From NCBI RefSeq assembly GCF_001552135.1, contig NZ_BCQP01000004.1, forward strand, positions 310,001-374,000: 64,000 nt of DNA. The letters run 5' to 3'. The notes under the pieces were generated by a model. It saw nothing but the letters and a program-made list of their open reading frames with translations, was not told the origin of the DNA and searched no databases. Positions within the stretch are counted from its first letter, which is position 1. Every line of letters starts with the position of its first letter. Origin of the DNA: Actinomadura chibensis NBRC 106107 (GTDB lineage: Bacteria; Actinomycetota; Actinomycetes; Streptosporangiales; Streptosporangiaceae). Below, piece after piece: positions 54,082 through 62,585 of the stretch. The position numbers and the translations under genes were made by a program.

Positions 54082-55440
54082 GTGATCATCCTGAGTGGCG
54101 TTCTCGTGGTCGTGGCGATCGCCCTGCTGGTGGCGGGGATCGTCGCGGGCAACGGAGACAGCGCACAGGTGTTCGGGCTCGACGCGCTCGTGGTGATCTA
54201 CATATCGATCGCCGTGAGCATCGTGTCCGCGCTGTGCCTGACCATCGGGGTGTTCCTGCGGCGCAAGGAGCTCTTCGGGACGGGCGCGGTCGCGCAGCCC
54301 TCCCGCAAGGCGCGCAAGGCCGACAAGCCCAAGCGGGCCAAGGGCGGCAAGGCCGTGCCGCCCGCCGCGGCGGCGAACGCGCGGGGCGTCCCCGACGCCC
54401 GGGGCCCGGCGGCCGACCCGGACGACGAGGTGGCGATCCCGGCCCCGCCGGTCGACGTCCCCGACGACGCGCTGGTGTTCGTCGTGCGCGGCCGCAAGCG
54501 CTACCACCTCGACACCTGCCGCCAGCTCGCCGGACGCGAGACCGAGGAACTCACCTACGCCGAGGCCAAGGAGGAGGGGTTCAGCCCCTGTACCGCCTGC
54601 ATGCCCGACACCGCATTGGCGGCGCGCGCCGCGGCGTCGGCACCCGCGTCCCCGGACGCGAGCGGGGCGGCGGGGGACCGGACCCCTTCTCCGCGGCCCG
54701 GCACGGCACGCTCCGAGAGCGGCCTCGCGGGCCTCGCGAAACAGCCGCCCGCCCAGTCGGCCCCGCCAGCGCCGTCCTCCCCGTCCTCCCCGTCCGCTCC
54801 GCACGCCGCGCCGACCGCGTTCGACACGACGGCCGAGATCCCGCGGGCGGAGCGCCCCGCCGAGCCGGAGCCGCCGCGCGCCCCGGTGAACCCGACCCTG
54901 ACCGACCTGCCGGTCGCGAGCCTCGCCCCGGCCGCGGAGCCCCCGCGGCCCGCCGAGCGGCCCGAGCCCGCCGCGCCCGAGCCGGCGGACGCCGCCGCCG
55001 CGGAACCGCCCGCCGAGGCCGAACCGGCGCCGGACGAGCCCGCCGCCGAGACCGCGCCCGCCGCCGAGTCGGAGCCCGCGCCCGCTGAGCCCGCGCTCGC
55101 AGAGACGGCGCCTGCCGAGTCGGCGCCCGCTGAGCCGGGGCCCGAGACGGCCGCCGACACGCCGTCCTCCGAGGCCGCCGCCCCGCAGCCGCGCGACTCC
55201 GACGACACGGACGTCCCCCGCGAGGACGCCGCCCCCGCCCCGGCCGAGTCCGAGGGCGACGACCTCCAGGTCCGGATCCTGAGCGGCACCAAGCGCTACC
55301 ACCGCACCGACTGCGCCCTCATCGAGGACATCGGCGACGAGGCCGACGACCTGGAGTCGCTGTCCCGCGCGGAGGCCAAGTCCCGGGGCTGCACCCCCTG
55401 CCTGGTCTGCCAGCCCGACCGCGAACGCGCCCGCGACTGA
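54082..55440 (+). CDS. Membrane protein with duplicated cysteine (zinc-ribbon-like) modules
   Basis: A 452-aa protein I do not recognise as a named family. Two N-terminal membrane helices lie at about 2-22 and 34-58. A basic stretch follows, then module 1: RKRYHLDTCRQLAG with Tyr141, His142 and Cys146, and EAKEEGFSPCTAC with Cys170 and Cys173. A 220-residue Pro/Ala/Glu-rich linker leads to module 2 at the extreme C terminus: Tyr406, His407, Cys411, then Cys440 and Cys443 in RAEAKSRGCTPCLVC. The spacing YHxxxC...PCxxC resembles the metal-binding motif of Ada-like domains attached to some nucleases and competence proteins. It follows divIVA, suggesting an envelope or polar-growth role, which is inference. 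GTG start with GGGAGAG upstream. Confidence 0.8.
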   Translation: MIILSGVLVVVAIALLVAGIVAGNGDSAQVFGLDALVVIYISIAVSIVSALCLTIGVFLRRKELFGTGAVAQPSRKARKADKPKRAKGGKAVPPAAAANARGVPDARGPAADPDDEVAIPAPPVDVPDDALVFVVRGRKRYHLDTCRQLAGRETEELTYAEAKEEGFSPCTACMPDTALAARAAASAPASPDASGAAGDRTPSPRPGTARSESGLAGLAKQPPAQSAPPAPSSPSSPSAPHAAPTAFDTTAEIPRAERPAEPEPPRAPVNPTLTDLPVASLAPAAEPPRPAERPEPAAPEPADAAAAEPPAEAEPAPDEPAAETAPAAESEPAPAEPALAETAPAESAPAEPGPETAADTPSSEAAAPQPRDSDDTDVPREDAAPAPAESEGDDLQVRILSGTKRYHRTDCALIEDIGDEADDLESLSRAEAKSRGCTPCLVCQPDRERARD

Positions 55441-55467
55441 CCCGGCGGCGGTGCCGCCGGGCGGCGC

Positions 55468-56259
55468 TCAGCCCCCGCGCTCGCGGCGCAGTTCGCGGAG
55501 GCGGTCCCGTCGCTCGTCGCGCCGCTCGCGGATGTCCTCGCGCAGCTCCCGCCGCCGTTCCCGCAGCTCCTGGTGGTGCTCGCGGTGCAGTTGGTGGATC
55601 TCGCGGTGCCGGTCGCGGCGGCTCCTCTTGTCGCCGATCGCGCGGCGGGTGACGCTGACCCCGCCGAAGATCACCGTCCCGGTGATCCGGATGACGGGGG
55701 CGCCCGGGTCGGTGACGTCGTCCTCCGGCAGCTCGTTGCCGCCGAAGATCACCGTGTTCGCGCCGACGACGCGGACACCGGGCGGCACCACCAGGTTCAC
55801 GCCGCCGAACACGCAGGTGATGTTGACCGCGACCTCGCTCCGGCTGAGGACGGCCTGCCGGAAGTCCAGGTCGGCGCCGCCGAACACGCACGAGATGTTG
55901 GTGGTGGGCTCGACGAGCCAGCGGCCCTTGCGCTCCACCCCGCTGAAGATCGCCACGAGGTTGGGCGACTGCGGCGCGGGCGGCGCGAGGGGCGCCTCCT
56001 CCTTGCGCAGGTCCACGCGGGGCCGCGCCTCGTGCTCGGCCGGAAGGTCGCTGAGGACGGGCTCCAGCTCGGCGTACGTCTTCGCGTTGTAGACCGCGTC
56101 GATGCGCTCGGCGTGCTCCTCGGGGGTGATGCGTCCCTCCGCGAGGGCTTCGCGCAGGCGGTCGGCGACCCGGTCCCGGTCGGCGTCCGACGCGCGCATG
56201 CCCGCGGCCGCCGGCCGCGCGGGGACTCCGGGCTCAGAAGGCTGCTCGGGAAGGTTCAC
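55468..56259 (-). CDS. DUF1707 and LiaF-like C-terminal domain protein
   Basis: A 263-aa protein. The DUF1707 domain (MRASDADRDRVADRLREALAEGRITPEEHAERIDAVYNAKTYAELEPVLSDLP, about residues 21-73) is an SHOCT-like helical module. It is followed by a beta-helical LiaF/DUF2154-type domain with repeated VFGG turns (CVFGGADLDFR, CVFGGVNLVVP, VIFGGNEL, VIFGGVSV). The C-terminal 50 residues are an extremely Arg/Glu/His-rich helix. Related proteins respond to cell-wall antibiotics. The GTG at 56259 is one start; an ATG 20 codons in begins exactly at the DUF1707 domain. Downstream of ileS, separated by a long hairpin. Confidence 0.86.
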   Translation of the reverse strand: MNLPEQPSEPGVPARPAAAGMRASDADRDRVADRLREALAEGRITPEEHAERIDAVYNAKTYAELEPVLSDLPAEHEARPRVDLRKEEAPLAPPAPQSPNLVAIFSGVERKGRWLVEPTTNISCVFGGADLDFRQAVLSRSEVAVNITCVFGGVNLVVPPGVRVVGANTVIFGGNELPEDDVTDPGAPVIRITGTVIFGGVSVTRRAIGDKRSRRDRHREIHQLHREHHQELRERRRELREDIRERRDERRDRLRELRRERGG

Positions 56260-56282
56260 CCCTCAATGATGGCAAACGCGAT

Positions 56283-56292
56283 GTGTCGCGAC
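56283..56292. promoter_or_regulatory. Palindrome TGTCGCGACA upstream of the DUF1707 gene
   Basis: A perfect 10-bp palindrome lies 24-33 bp before the GTG at 56259, at the place expected for an operator or -10/-35 overlap. Function inferred from position only. Confidence 0.3.
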
Positions 56293-56296
56293 AATC

Positions 56297-56360
56297 TCCC
56301 TCGCCGTACCGGTCGCGCGGACCGTCCGGCGACCGGCACGGCGACCGGCACGGCGAGGGA
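56297..56360 (-). terminator. 20-bp stem terminator after ileS
   Basis: TCCCTCGCCGTACCGGTCGC (56297-56316) is complementary to 56341-56360 over 20 bp with one A/C mismatch, which becomes a U-G wobble only in minus-strand RNA. The loop is 24 nt and contains one copy of a tandem 12-bp repeat (GCGACCGGCACG at 56329-56340 and 56341-56352). This orientation fits termination of ileS. Confidence 0.7.
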
Positions 56361-56372
56361 CGCGACGCGGCG

Positions 56373-59300
56373 TCAGGCCTTCCGGAGGTAGTAGGTGAGG
56401 CCCAGTTCCTCGTCGCGGTTGGCCTTGAGGCCGTCCGGGCGGCCCTCGGCGACCGCGGCGGCGAGCACCTCGGCGGCGAGCTCTCCGCCGTGGGCGCGCA
56501 GCGCCTCGGCGAGGTCGGTGCCGGTGGCCTCCCACCACAGCTCGATGCGGTCGGTGACGTCCAGCCCGGCGGCCTTGCGGCCCTCCTGGACGAGCCGGAC
56601 CGCCTCCCGCACCAGCCCCGCCCGGCGCAGCTCCGGCGTGACGGTGAGGTCGAGCGCGACGGTCTCGCCCGCGGCGCTCTCCACCGCCCAGCCGCTGCGC
56701 GGCCGCTCGGTGACGATCACGTCGTCCGCCGACAGGGCGACGGCGCCGACGCCGTCCGCCTCGACCTCGGCCGCGCCCGCGCGGATCGCGCGCACGAGCC
56801 CGGCCGGGTCGGCCGCGGAGATCGCCTTGGCGACCTTCGGGGTGTCCTTGGCGTAGCGCTTGCCGAGCTCCCGGAAGTTGGGCTTGACCTCGTACTCGAC
56901 CAGGTCGCCGCCGATCGAGGACAGCTCCTCGAAGCCGAGGACGTTCAGCTCCTCGGAGATCTGCGCGCGCAGCTGCTCCGGCAGCGCGGACCAGCCGGCG
57001 GCGCCGACGAGGGCGCGGCCGAGGGGCTGGCGCGTCCGGACGCCGCTCGCGGCGCGGGCGGACCGGCCGAGCTCGACCAGCCGCCGGACGAGCGCCATCT
57101 GCGCCGTCAGCGCGTCGTCGAGGAGGCTCTCGTCCACGGCCGGCCAGTCGGTCAGGTGCACCGACTCGGGGGCGTCCTCGGGGCGGATGACGTCCCACAC
57201 GTGGTCGGTGACGAACGGCACGATCGGCGCCATCAGCCGGGTCAGCGTCTCCAGGCACGTGTAGAGGGTCGCGAACGCGGACGCGCCGTCCGGGCTCTGC
57301 GGCCCCTCCCAGAACCGCCGCCGCGACCGCCGCACGTACCAGTTGGACAGGTCGTCGACGAACTGGGTGAGGAACCGCCCGGCGCGGGCGGTGTCGAAGG
57401 TCTCCAGCGCGGCGTCGACCTCCCGGACGGTCCGGTGCAGCTCGGCGAGGGCCCACCGGTCGAGGAGCGGCCGGTCGGCCGGGGCGGGCGCCTCGGCGAG
57501 CCGGTCCGGCGTCCACGCGCGGCCCTGCGCCGCCGCCGCGTTGGCGTACAGGACGAAGAACGACGCGGTGTGCCAGTAGGTGAGGAGGACCTTCCGGACG
57601 ATCTCCTCCAGCGCGCTGTGCCCGACCCGGCGCGACGCCCACGGCAGCCCGTTCGCGGCCATGAACCAGCGCACCGCGTCCGCGCCGTGCTGGTCCATCA
57701 GCGGGATGGGCCGCAGGACGTTCCCGAGGTGCTTGCTCATCTTGCGGCCGTCCTCGGCGAGGATCAGCCCGAGGCAGACGACGTTCTCGTACGACGACCG
57801 GTCGAACACGAGCGTCCCGACCGCCATGAGGGAGTAGAACCAGCCGCGCGTCTGGTCCTGGGCCTCGCAGATGTACTGGGCGGGGTAGGAGTCCTCGAAC
57901 ATCTCGTTGTCGCGGTGGGGCGCGCCCCACTGCGCGAACGGCATCGACCCGGAGTCGTACCAGGCGTCGATGACGTCGGGCACGCGCCGCGCCTCCGCGC
58001 CGCACCGCGGGCAGGGGAACGCGACGTCGTCCACGTAGGGGCGGTGGGGGTCGAGCGAGGACAAGTCGCTCCCCGCCAGTTCCCCGAGCTCCCTCAGGGA
58101 CCCGACGCAGGTGATGTGCTCCTCGTCCTCACCGCAGACCCAGAGGGGGAGGGGAGTGCCCCAGTAGCGGCTCCGGGACAGCGACCAGTCGACGTTGTTG
58201 CGCAGCCACTCGCCGTACCGGCCGTGCTTGACCGTCTCCGGGAACCAGTTCGTCTTCTCGTTCTCCTCCAGCAGCCGGTCCTTGATCTGCGTGGTGCGGA
58301 TGTACCAGGCGGGGAGCGCGTAGTAGAGCAGCGGGGTGTGGCACCGCCAGCAGTGCGGGTAGGCGTGCTCGAAGTGCCCGCCCCGGAACAGCAGCCCGCG
58401 CGCGCGCAGGTCGTCGGTGAGGGGCTCGTCGGCGTCCTTGAAGAACTTGTTCCCGACCAGGGGGACTTCGCGCAGGAAGCGTCCGTCCGGGCCGATCGGG
58501 TTGACGATGGGCATGCCGTAGTTCTTGCAGACGGTCATGTCGTCCGCGCCGAACGCGGGCGCCTGGTGGACGAGGCCCGTCCCGTCCTCGACGGTGACGT
58601 AGTCGCCGAGGACGACGTAGTGCGCGTCCGGGATGTCGACCAGGTCGAACGGACGCCGGTAGGTCGTCCGCTCAAGCTCGGTGCCCTGGTAGGTGGCGAG
58701 GCGTTCGGCGTCCTCGCCGAGCACCTGCTCCAGGAGGGGTTCGGCGACGACGAGCACCTCGTCCGACCCCTTCGGGCGGGCGGCCACGTACGTCACGTCG
58801 GGGTGGACGGCCACGGCGGTGTTGGAGACCAGCGTCCAGGGCGTCGTCGTCCAGATGAGCAGCGCCGCGCCCATCTCGGCCAGCGGGCCGGACGTCACGG
58901 GCATGCGCACGTACACCGAAGGGCTGGTGACGTCCTCGTACCCGCCGGGCTGGCCCAGCTCGTGGTCGGACAGGCCCGTCCCGCAGCGCGGGCAGTAGGG
59001 CGTGATGCGGAAGTCGCGGAACAGCAGGCCCTTGTCGAACACCTGCTTCAGGGACCACCACACGGCCTCGACGTACTCGGAGTCCATCGTCCGGTACGCC
59101 TGGTCGGTGTTGACCCAGTAGCCCATGCGCTCGGTCATTTCCTCGAACGCGTCCACGTGGCGCAGGACGGATTCGCGGCAGCGGGCGTTGAACTCCGCGA
59201 CGCCGTACTCCTCGATGTCCTTCTTGCCGGTGAGCCCGAGCTCCTTCTCCACGGCGACCTCGACGGGCAGGCCGTGGCAGTCCCAGCCCGCCTTGCGCGG

Positions 59301-59546
59301 GACGTGGAACCCCTTCATCGTCTTGAAGCGCGGGAAGACGTCCTTGAACACGCGGGCCTCGACGTGGTGGACGCCCGGCATGCCGTTCGCGGTCGGCGGC
59401 CCCTCGTAGAACACCCACCGGGGGCCGGACGCGGTGCGCTCCAGCGACCGCTCGAAGATCTTGCTCTCCTGCCAGCGGCGCAGCATGTCCCGCTCCAGGG
59501 CGGGCAGATCGACCTGCGCGGGCAGGGGCCGAAAGGCTCGGCTCAC
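56373..59546 (-). CDS. ileS: Isoleucyl-tRNA synthetase
   Basis: Charges tRNA-Ile. The 1057-aa class Ia synthetase has the HIGH-equivalent in GMPGVHHVEARVFKD (actinobacterial variant), WDCHGLPVE, the editing domain with TTTPWTLVSNTAVAV, DEDGTGLVHQAPAFG, KMSKS-equivalent DGRKMSKHLGN, WYVRRSRRRFW, and zinc-type CxxC motifs such as YCPRCGTGLSD, HCWRCHTPL and CPRCGAEA. The GTG at 59546 is preceded by GGAGG 9 nt upstream and the protein then starts VSRAFRPLPAQVDLPALE; upstream in-frame residues belong to the T-box leader. Expression is controlled by that T-box. Confidence 0.97.
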   Translation of the reverse strand: MSRAFRPLPAQVDLPALERDMLRRWQESKIFERSLERTASGPRWVFYEGPPTANGMPGVHHVEARVFKDVFPRFKTMKGFHVPRKAGWDCHGLPVEVAVEKELGLTGKKDIEEYGVAEFNARCRESVLRHVDAFEEMTERMGYWVNTDQAYRTMDSEYVEAVWWSLKQVFDKGLLFRDFRITPYCPRCGTGLSDHELGQPGGYEDVTSPSVYVRMPVTSGPLAEMGAALLIWTTTPWTLVSNTAVAVHPDVTYVAARPKGSDEVLVVAEPLLEQVLGEDAERLATYQGTELERTTYRRPFDLVDIPDAHYVVLGDYVTVEDGTGLVHQAPAFGADDMTVCKNYGMPIVNPIGPDGRFLREVPLVGNKFFKDADEPLTDDLRARGLLFRGGHFEHAYPHCWRCHTPLLYYALPAWYIRTTQIKDRLLEENEKTNWFPETVKHGRYGEWLRNNVDWSLSRSRYWGTPLPLWVCGEDEEHITCVGSLRELGELAGSDLSSLDPHRPYVDDVAFPCPRCGAEARRVPDVIDAWYDSGSMPFAQWGAPHRDNEMFEDSYPAQYICEAQDQTRGWFYSLMAVGTLVFDRSSYENVVCLGLILAEDGRKMSKHLGNVLRPIPLMDQHGADAVRWFMAANGLPWASRRVGHSALEEIVRKVLLTYWHTASFFVLYANAAAAQGRAWTPDRLAEAPAPADRPLLDRWALAELHRTVREVDAALETFDTARAGRFLTQFVDDLSNWYVRRSRRRFWEGPQSPDGASAFATLYTCLETLTRLMAPIVPFVTDHVWDVIRPEDAPESVHLTDWPAVDESLLDDALTAQMALVRRLVELGRSARAASGVRTRQPLGRALVGAAGWSALPEQLRAQISEELNVLGFEELSSIGGDLVEYEVKPNFRELGKRYAKDTPKVAKAISAADPAGLVRAIRAGAAEVEADGVGAVALSADDVIVTERPRSGWAVESAAGETVALDLTVTPELRRAGLVREAVRLVQEGRKAAGLDVTDRIELWWEATGTDLAEALRAHGGELAAEVLAAAVAEGRPDGLKANRDEELGLTYYLRKA

Positions 59547-59841
59547 GGTGGCGGACCTCCGGATCGACGCGAACACGTTGACCGGAGGGACGAGGCGCGT
59601 GCCCGGACCTATCCGAGCGGCCCCGCGGTACCACCCTCCTTGGCCGCGCCCGCACGGCACGGCCCGCTTCGTTCCAGTCGCGGCTGCCGGTTCTACTGCG
59701 CCCGCTGCGGGGCGGTTCCTCCGGCGGCTCCGGGGTGATCTGGCCGCCGGGCTCGCCCCCGGGCTCGCACCGTCCCCGGGTCGCTCATGGCTGCTGTGCG
59801 GCGGCAGGTGTCCCCATCACGGCCTGCCGATACGACTGCTC
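59547..59841 (-). ncRNA. T-box riboswitch leader of ileS (translational type)
   Basis: The conserved T-box GGGTGGTACCGCGG reads on the minus strand at 59636-59623. Upstream, CCGGCGGC and GCCGCCGG (59750-59743 and 59728-59721) make an 8-bp ultrashort Stem I. Its 14-nt loop holds the Ile specifier ATC followed by A (59739-59737). Downstream, CCTCCGG (59588-59582) pairs perfectly with CCGGAGG (59562-59556), burying the ileS Shine-Dalgarno. Uncharged tRNA-Ile would expose it. This matches actinobacterial ileS T-boxes that act on translation. Confidence 0.9.
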
Positions 59842-59847
59842 GTCCAG

Positions 59848-59853
59848 ACTCTA
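59848..59853 (-). promoter_or_regulatory. -10 hexamer of the ileS leader transcript
   Basis: TAGAGT reads on the minus strand about 7 nt before the inferred 5' end of the T-box leader. No clear -35 is visible. Confidence 0.5.
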
Positions 59854-60027
59854 ACGCACGCGGGACGCGCTCTCTTCCCGATTCCTCCCCGCCGGGGGCG
59901 GGGGCGGGCCGGGTGCCGTTCCTTTGCGATCTCGTGCGACGCCCCTGGGTTTCCAGGCGTTCGGCGACCGGGCATAAGCGGGCGGTAACGCGGCCCAGGT
60001 CGTTTGCCGCGTCCGAGAAAGGGGACC

Positions 60028-60033
60028 TATGCT
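60028..60033 (+). promoter_or_regulatory. -10 hexamer of the TraR/DksA-lspA-rluD operon
   Basis: TATGCT with a TTTGCC 19 bp upstream. Transcription from here would start near 60040, downstream of the ATG at 60029, supporting the later ATG at 60077 as start. Confidence 0.5.
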
Positions 60034-60076
60034 GCCCGCACTGCCCGTCGAGGCGACCAGCGCGAGGGAGGCCGAC

Positions 60077-60712
60077 ATGGCCGGCGCGAGGAGGGGCGCA
60101 CAGCCCGCCGAGAAGGCACCAGCCGGAACGACCCGGGGGACGCGGCCACAGGCGGCCAAGCCGCCCGCCGCGAAGGGACCGGCCGCGAGAGCGCGCAAGC
60201 CGGGCGCGGCGAAACGCGCCCCGGCCAAGCCCGCGCCGCCCGCGGAGCCGGTCGACGCGGTCGATCCGGTGGACGCGGTCGAGCCCGCGGCCGGCGGGAA
60301 GGCCGCCAAGCCGCGCGCGAAGGCCGCCGAACTGCCGGTCCGCGAGGGCGAGCACCAGTGGACGCCCGCCGAGCTGGCCGAGGTGCGGGCCGCGCTGCGC
60401 GAGCAGATCGAGGCCCTGCGCGCGGAGATCGCCGCGTCCGCGAACCAGATCGCCGAGGGCGACACGAGCGACGGGGCCGGGGACGACCAGGCCGACGCGG
60501 GCGCCAAGACCTACGAGCGCGAGCACGAGCTGGCACTGTCATACAATTCTCAGGACCTGCTCGCCCAGATCGAGCGGGCCGTCCAGCGGATGGACGCCGG
60601 CACGTACGGGATCTGCGAGTCCTGCGCCAGGCCGATCGGCAAGGCGCGCCTCCAGGTCTTCCCGCGTGCGACCCTGTGTGTGACATGCAAACAACGCGAG
60701 GAACGCCGCTGA
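60077..60712 (+). CDS. TraR/DksA-family zinc-finger protein
   Basis: A 211-aa protein. Residues 1-90 are a Lys/Ala/Pro/Arg-rich disordered extension (units such as [28 protein letters not shown]). The TraR/DksA coiled coil follows ([24 protein letters not shown]), then [59 protein letters not shown] with the C4 zinc finger. DksA-like proteins act through the RNA polymerase secondary channel. I chose the ATG at 60077 (GGGAGG 5 nt upstream) over 60029. Co-transcribed with lspA. Confidence 0.88.
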   Translation: MAGARRGAQPAEKAPAGTTRGTRPQAAKPPAAKGPAARARKPGAAKRAPAKPAPPAEPVDAVDPVDAVEPAAGGKAAKPRAKAAELPVREGEHQWTPAELAEVRAALREQIEALRAEIAASANQIAEGDTSDGAGDDQADAGAKTYEREHELALSYNSQDLLAQIERAVQRMDAGTYGICESCARPIGKARLQVFPRATLCVTCKQREERR

Positions 60713-61338
60713 GCGACTCAACGAACCCAGAGGGCGGGGCCGAGGAATCCACGGGATCTCCTCGGCCGCGCCGCGTCGGCGTGCTGGTCGCCGTGGCCCT
60801 GGCCGCGCTCGCCGCCGACATCGCGTCCAAGACGATCGTGGTGGCGACGCTGCAGGACGAGGAGCCGGTCCGGCTGCTCGGCGGGCTGCTCACGCTCCGC
60901 GAGACCCGCAACAGCGGCGCCGCGTTCTCGATCGGCACCGGCTACACGCTCGTCTTCACCCTGATCGCGTTCGGCGTGGTCGTGGCGATCCTGCGGACCG
61001 CGCGGAACCTGCGCAGCCTGCCCTGGGCGGTCTGCCTCGGCCTGCTGCTCGGCGGCGCGGTCGGCAACCTGATCGACCGGATGCTGCGCGCCCCCGGGCC
61101 GCTGAAGGGGCACGTCGTCGACTGGATCCAGGTCCCGGACTTCCCGGTGTTCAACCTGGCCGACTCGGCGATCGTGTGCGGCGGCGCGCTGGCCGTCCTG
61201 CTGGCGGCCCGCGGCCTCCAGGTCGACGGGACGCGCGTCGGCGACGACGACCCCCCGGAACCGGGCCCCGAGCCGCGAGGCGCGGACGAGGACGAGCCGG
61301 AACGCGGCGGCGCTCACGCGTCGGAGGAGAAGTCCTGA
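60709..61338 (+). CDS. lspA: Lipoprotein signal peptidase
   Basis: Type II signal peptidase that cleaves prolipoproteins after lipidation. Four membrane helices; motifs [27 protein letters not shown] (first catalytic Asp) and [20 protein letters not shown] (second catalytic Asp). The start is unusual: GAGGAA at 60698-60703 lies 5 nt before a CTG that overlaps the TraR stop (CTGA). The nearest upstream ATG (60685) has no ribosome site and would overlap the TraR gene by 28 bp. The C-terminal tail is acidic. Its stop overlaps the rluD-like start by one base. Confidence 0.9.
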   Translation: MSDSTNPEGGAEESTGSPRPRRVGVLVAVALAALAADIASKTIVVATLQDEEPVRLLGGLLTLRETRNSGAAFSIGTGYTLVFTLIAFGVVVAILRTARNLRSLPWAVCLGLLLGGAVGNLIDRMLRAPGPLKGHVVDWIQVPDFPVFNLADSAIVCGGALAVLLAARGLQVDGTRVGDDDPPEPGPEPRGADEDEPERGGAHASEEKS

Positions 61339-62270
61339 TGGGCGACGTGCGCGGCCTCCCCGTCCCGGACGGCCTGGAGGGCGAGCGGATCGACGCCGCC
61401 CTCGCGCGGCTGTTCGGCCTGTCGCGCGGCGGCGCGGCCGACATCATCGCGGCGGGCGACGTCCTGCTGGACGGCGCCGCCGTGGTCACGAAGTCCGAGC
61501 GGCTGCACGCGGGCGCCTGGCTGGAGGTGACGCTGCCGCCGCCGCCCGCGCCCCCCGCGCCGGTCGCCGAGCCCGTCCCCGGCATGGGGATCCTGTACGA
61601 GGACGACGACATCGTCGTCGTGAACAAGCCGATCGGCGTCGCGGCCCACCCCACCACCGGCTGGACGGGCCCGACCGTCCTCGGCGGGCTGCTCGGCGCC
61701 GGGCACACGATCGCGACCAGCGGGGCGTCCGAGCGGCAGGGCATCGTGCACCGGCTGGACGCCAACACCACGGGCGCGATGGTCGTCGCCAAGAGCGAGA
61801 CCGCCTACTCGCGGCTGAAGCGCGCGTTCAAGGAGCGCCGCATCGACAAGCGCTACCAGGCGCTCGTCCAGGGGCATCCCGACCCGTTCCGCGGGACGGT
61901 CGACGCGCCGATCGACCGGCACCCGTCCGGCGACGGCCGGTTCGCGGTCGTGGCGGGCGGCAAGCCGTCCGTCACGCACTACGACACGGTCGAGGCGTTC
62001 CGGGCGGCCACCCTGCTCGACATCGACCTGGAGACGGGGCGCACGCACCAGATCCGGGTGCACATGGCCGCGATCCGGCACCCGTGCGTGGGCGACCTGG
62101 CGTACGGGGCCGACCCGACGCTGGCGGCGCGGCTCGGGCTGCGGCGGCAGTGGCTGCACGCCGTCCGGCTGGGGTTCGAGCACCCGTCCACGGGCGAGTG
62201 GGTGGAGTTCCAGAGCCCCTACCCGGACGACCTGGCCCGCGCGCTGGAGATCGTCCAGGACGAGTCCTGA
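61338..62270 (+). CDS. RluA/RluD-family pseudouridine synthase
   Basis: A 310-aa enzyme that isomerises uridine to pseudouridine in 23S rRNA or tRNA. N-terminal S4 RNA-binding domain ([32 protein letters not shown]), then [21 protein letters not shown], the catalytic Asp in [25 protein letters not shown], and the C-terminal [27 protein letters not shown]. The ATG has GGAGGAG 8 nt upstream. The lspA-rluD order is widely conserved, supporting RluD-like identity; the exact target sites are not readable. Confidence 0.95.
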   Translation: MGDVRGLPVPDGLEGERIDAALARLFGLSRGGAADIIAAGDVLLDGAAVVTKSERLHAGAWLEVTLPPPPAPPAPVAEPVPGMGILYEDDDIVVVNKPIGVAAHPTTGWTGPTVLGGLLGAGHTIATSGASERQGIVHRLDANTTGAMVVAKSETAYSRLKRAFKERRIDKRYQALVQGHPDPFRGTVDAPIDRHPSGDGRFAVVAGGKPSVTHYDTVEAFRAATLLDIDLETGRTHQIRVHMAAIRHPCVGDLAYGADPTLAARLGLRRQWLHAVRLGFEHPSTGEWVEFQSPYPDDLARALEIVQDES

Positions 62271-62273
62271 GCG

Positions 62274-62585
62274 TCAGAGGCCGAGCAGGCGCAGCCCCGC
62301 CGCGACCCCGGCGGCGATGACGAGGACGAGCAGGAACGGCGCCCGCAGCAGCAGCGCCGCCACGGCCGCGCCGAGGCCCGCCAGGCGCGGCCCGTCCAAC
62401 TCCAGCGCCCGGCCGTCCGCGAGCGCCTGGACGGCGATCAGCGCGGTCAGCAGCGCCACCGGCACCAGCTCGGTGAACCGGCGCATCCTCGGGTCGTCCA
62501 GGACGCGCTGCGGCGTGACGAGCCCGGCGAGCTTCAGCGCGTAGCACCCGAGCCCGGTCGCGACGACCGCGATCCACACGTTCAC
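62274..62585 (-). CDS. azlD: AzlD-family branched-chain amino acid transport protein
   Basis: A 103-aa small membrane protein with three or four hydrophobic segments (IAVVATGLGCYALKLAGLV, LVPVALLTALIAVQALADG, LAGLGAAVAALLLRAPFLLVLVIAAGVAAGL). It works with AzlC to export branched-chain amino acids. GTG start at 62585 overlapping the azlC stop. It converges on the rluD-like gene with three bases between stops. Confidence 0.9.
   Translation of the reverse strand: MNVWIAVVATGLGCYALKLAGLVTPQRVLDDPRMRRFTELVPVALLTALIAVQALADGRALELDGPRLAGLGAAVAALLLRAPFLLVLVIAAGVAAGLRLLGL

Noticed and set aside
56283..59738. 1151-codon open frame on the plus strand opposite ileS
   Set aside because: Same GC-bias artefact; it runs through the T-box leader and has no recognisable domain.
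59803..59829. CGGCAGG/CCTGCCG hairpin as Stem I of the T-box
   Set aside because: Its loop contains no isoleucine codon followed by a purine in a good position, whereas the 59721-59750 stem displays ATC-A.
60029..60076. ATG at 60029 as start of the TraR/DksA gene
   Set aside because: It overlaps the TATGCT -10 hexamer and has no ribosome site; the ATG at 60077 has GGGAGG 5 nt upstream.
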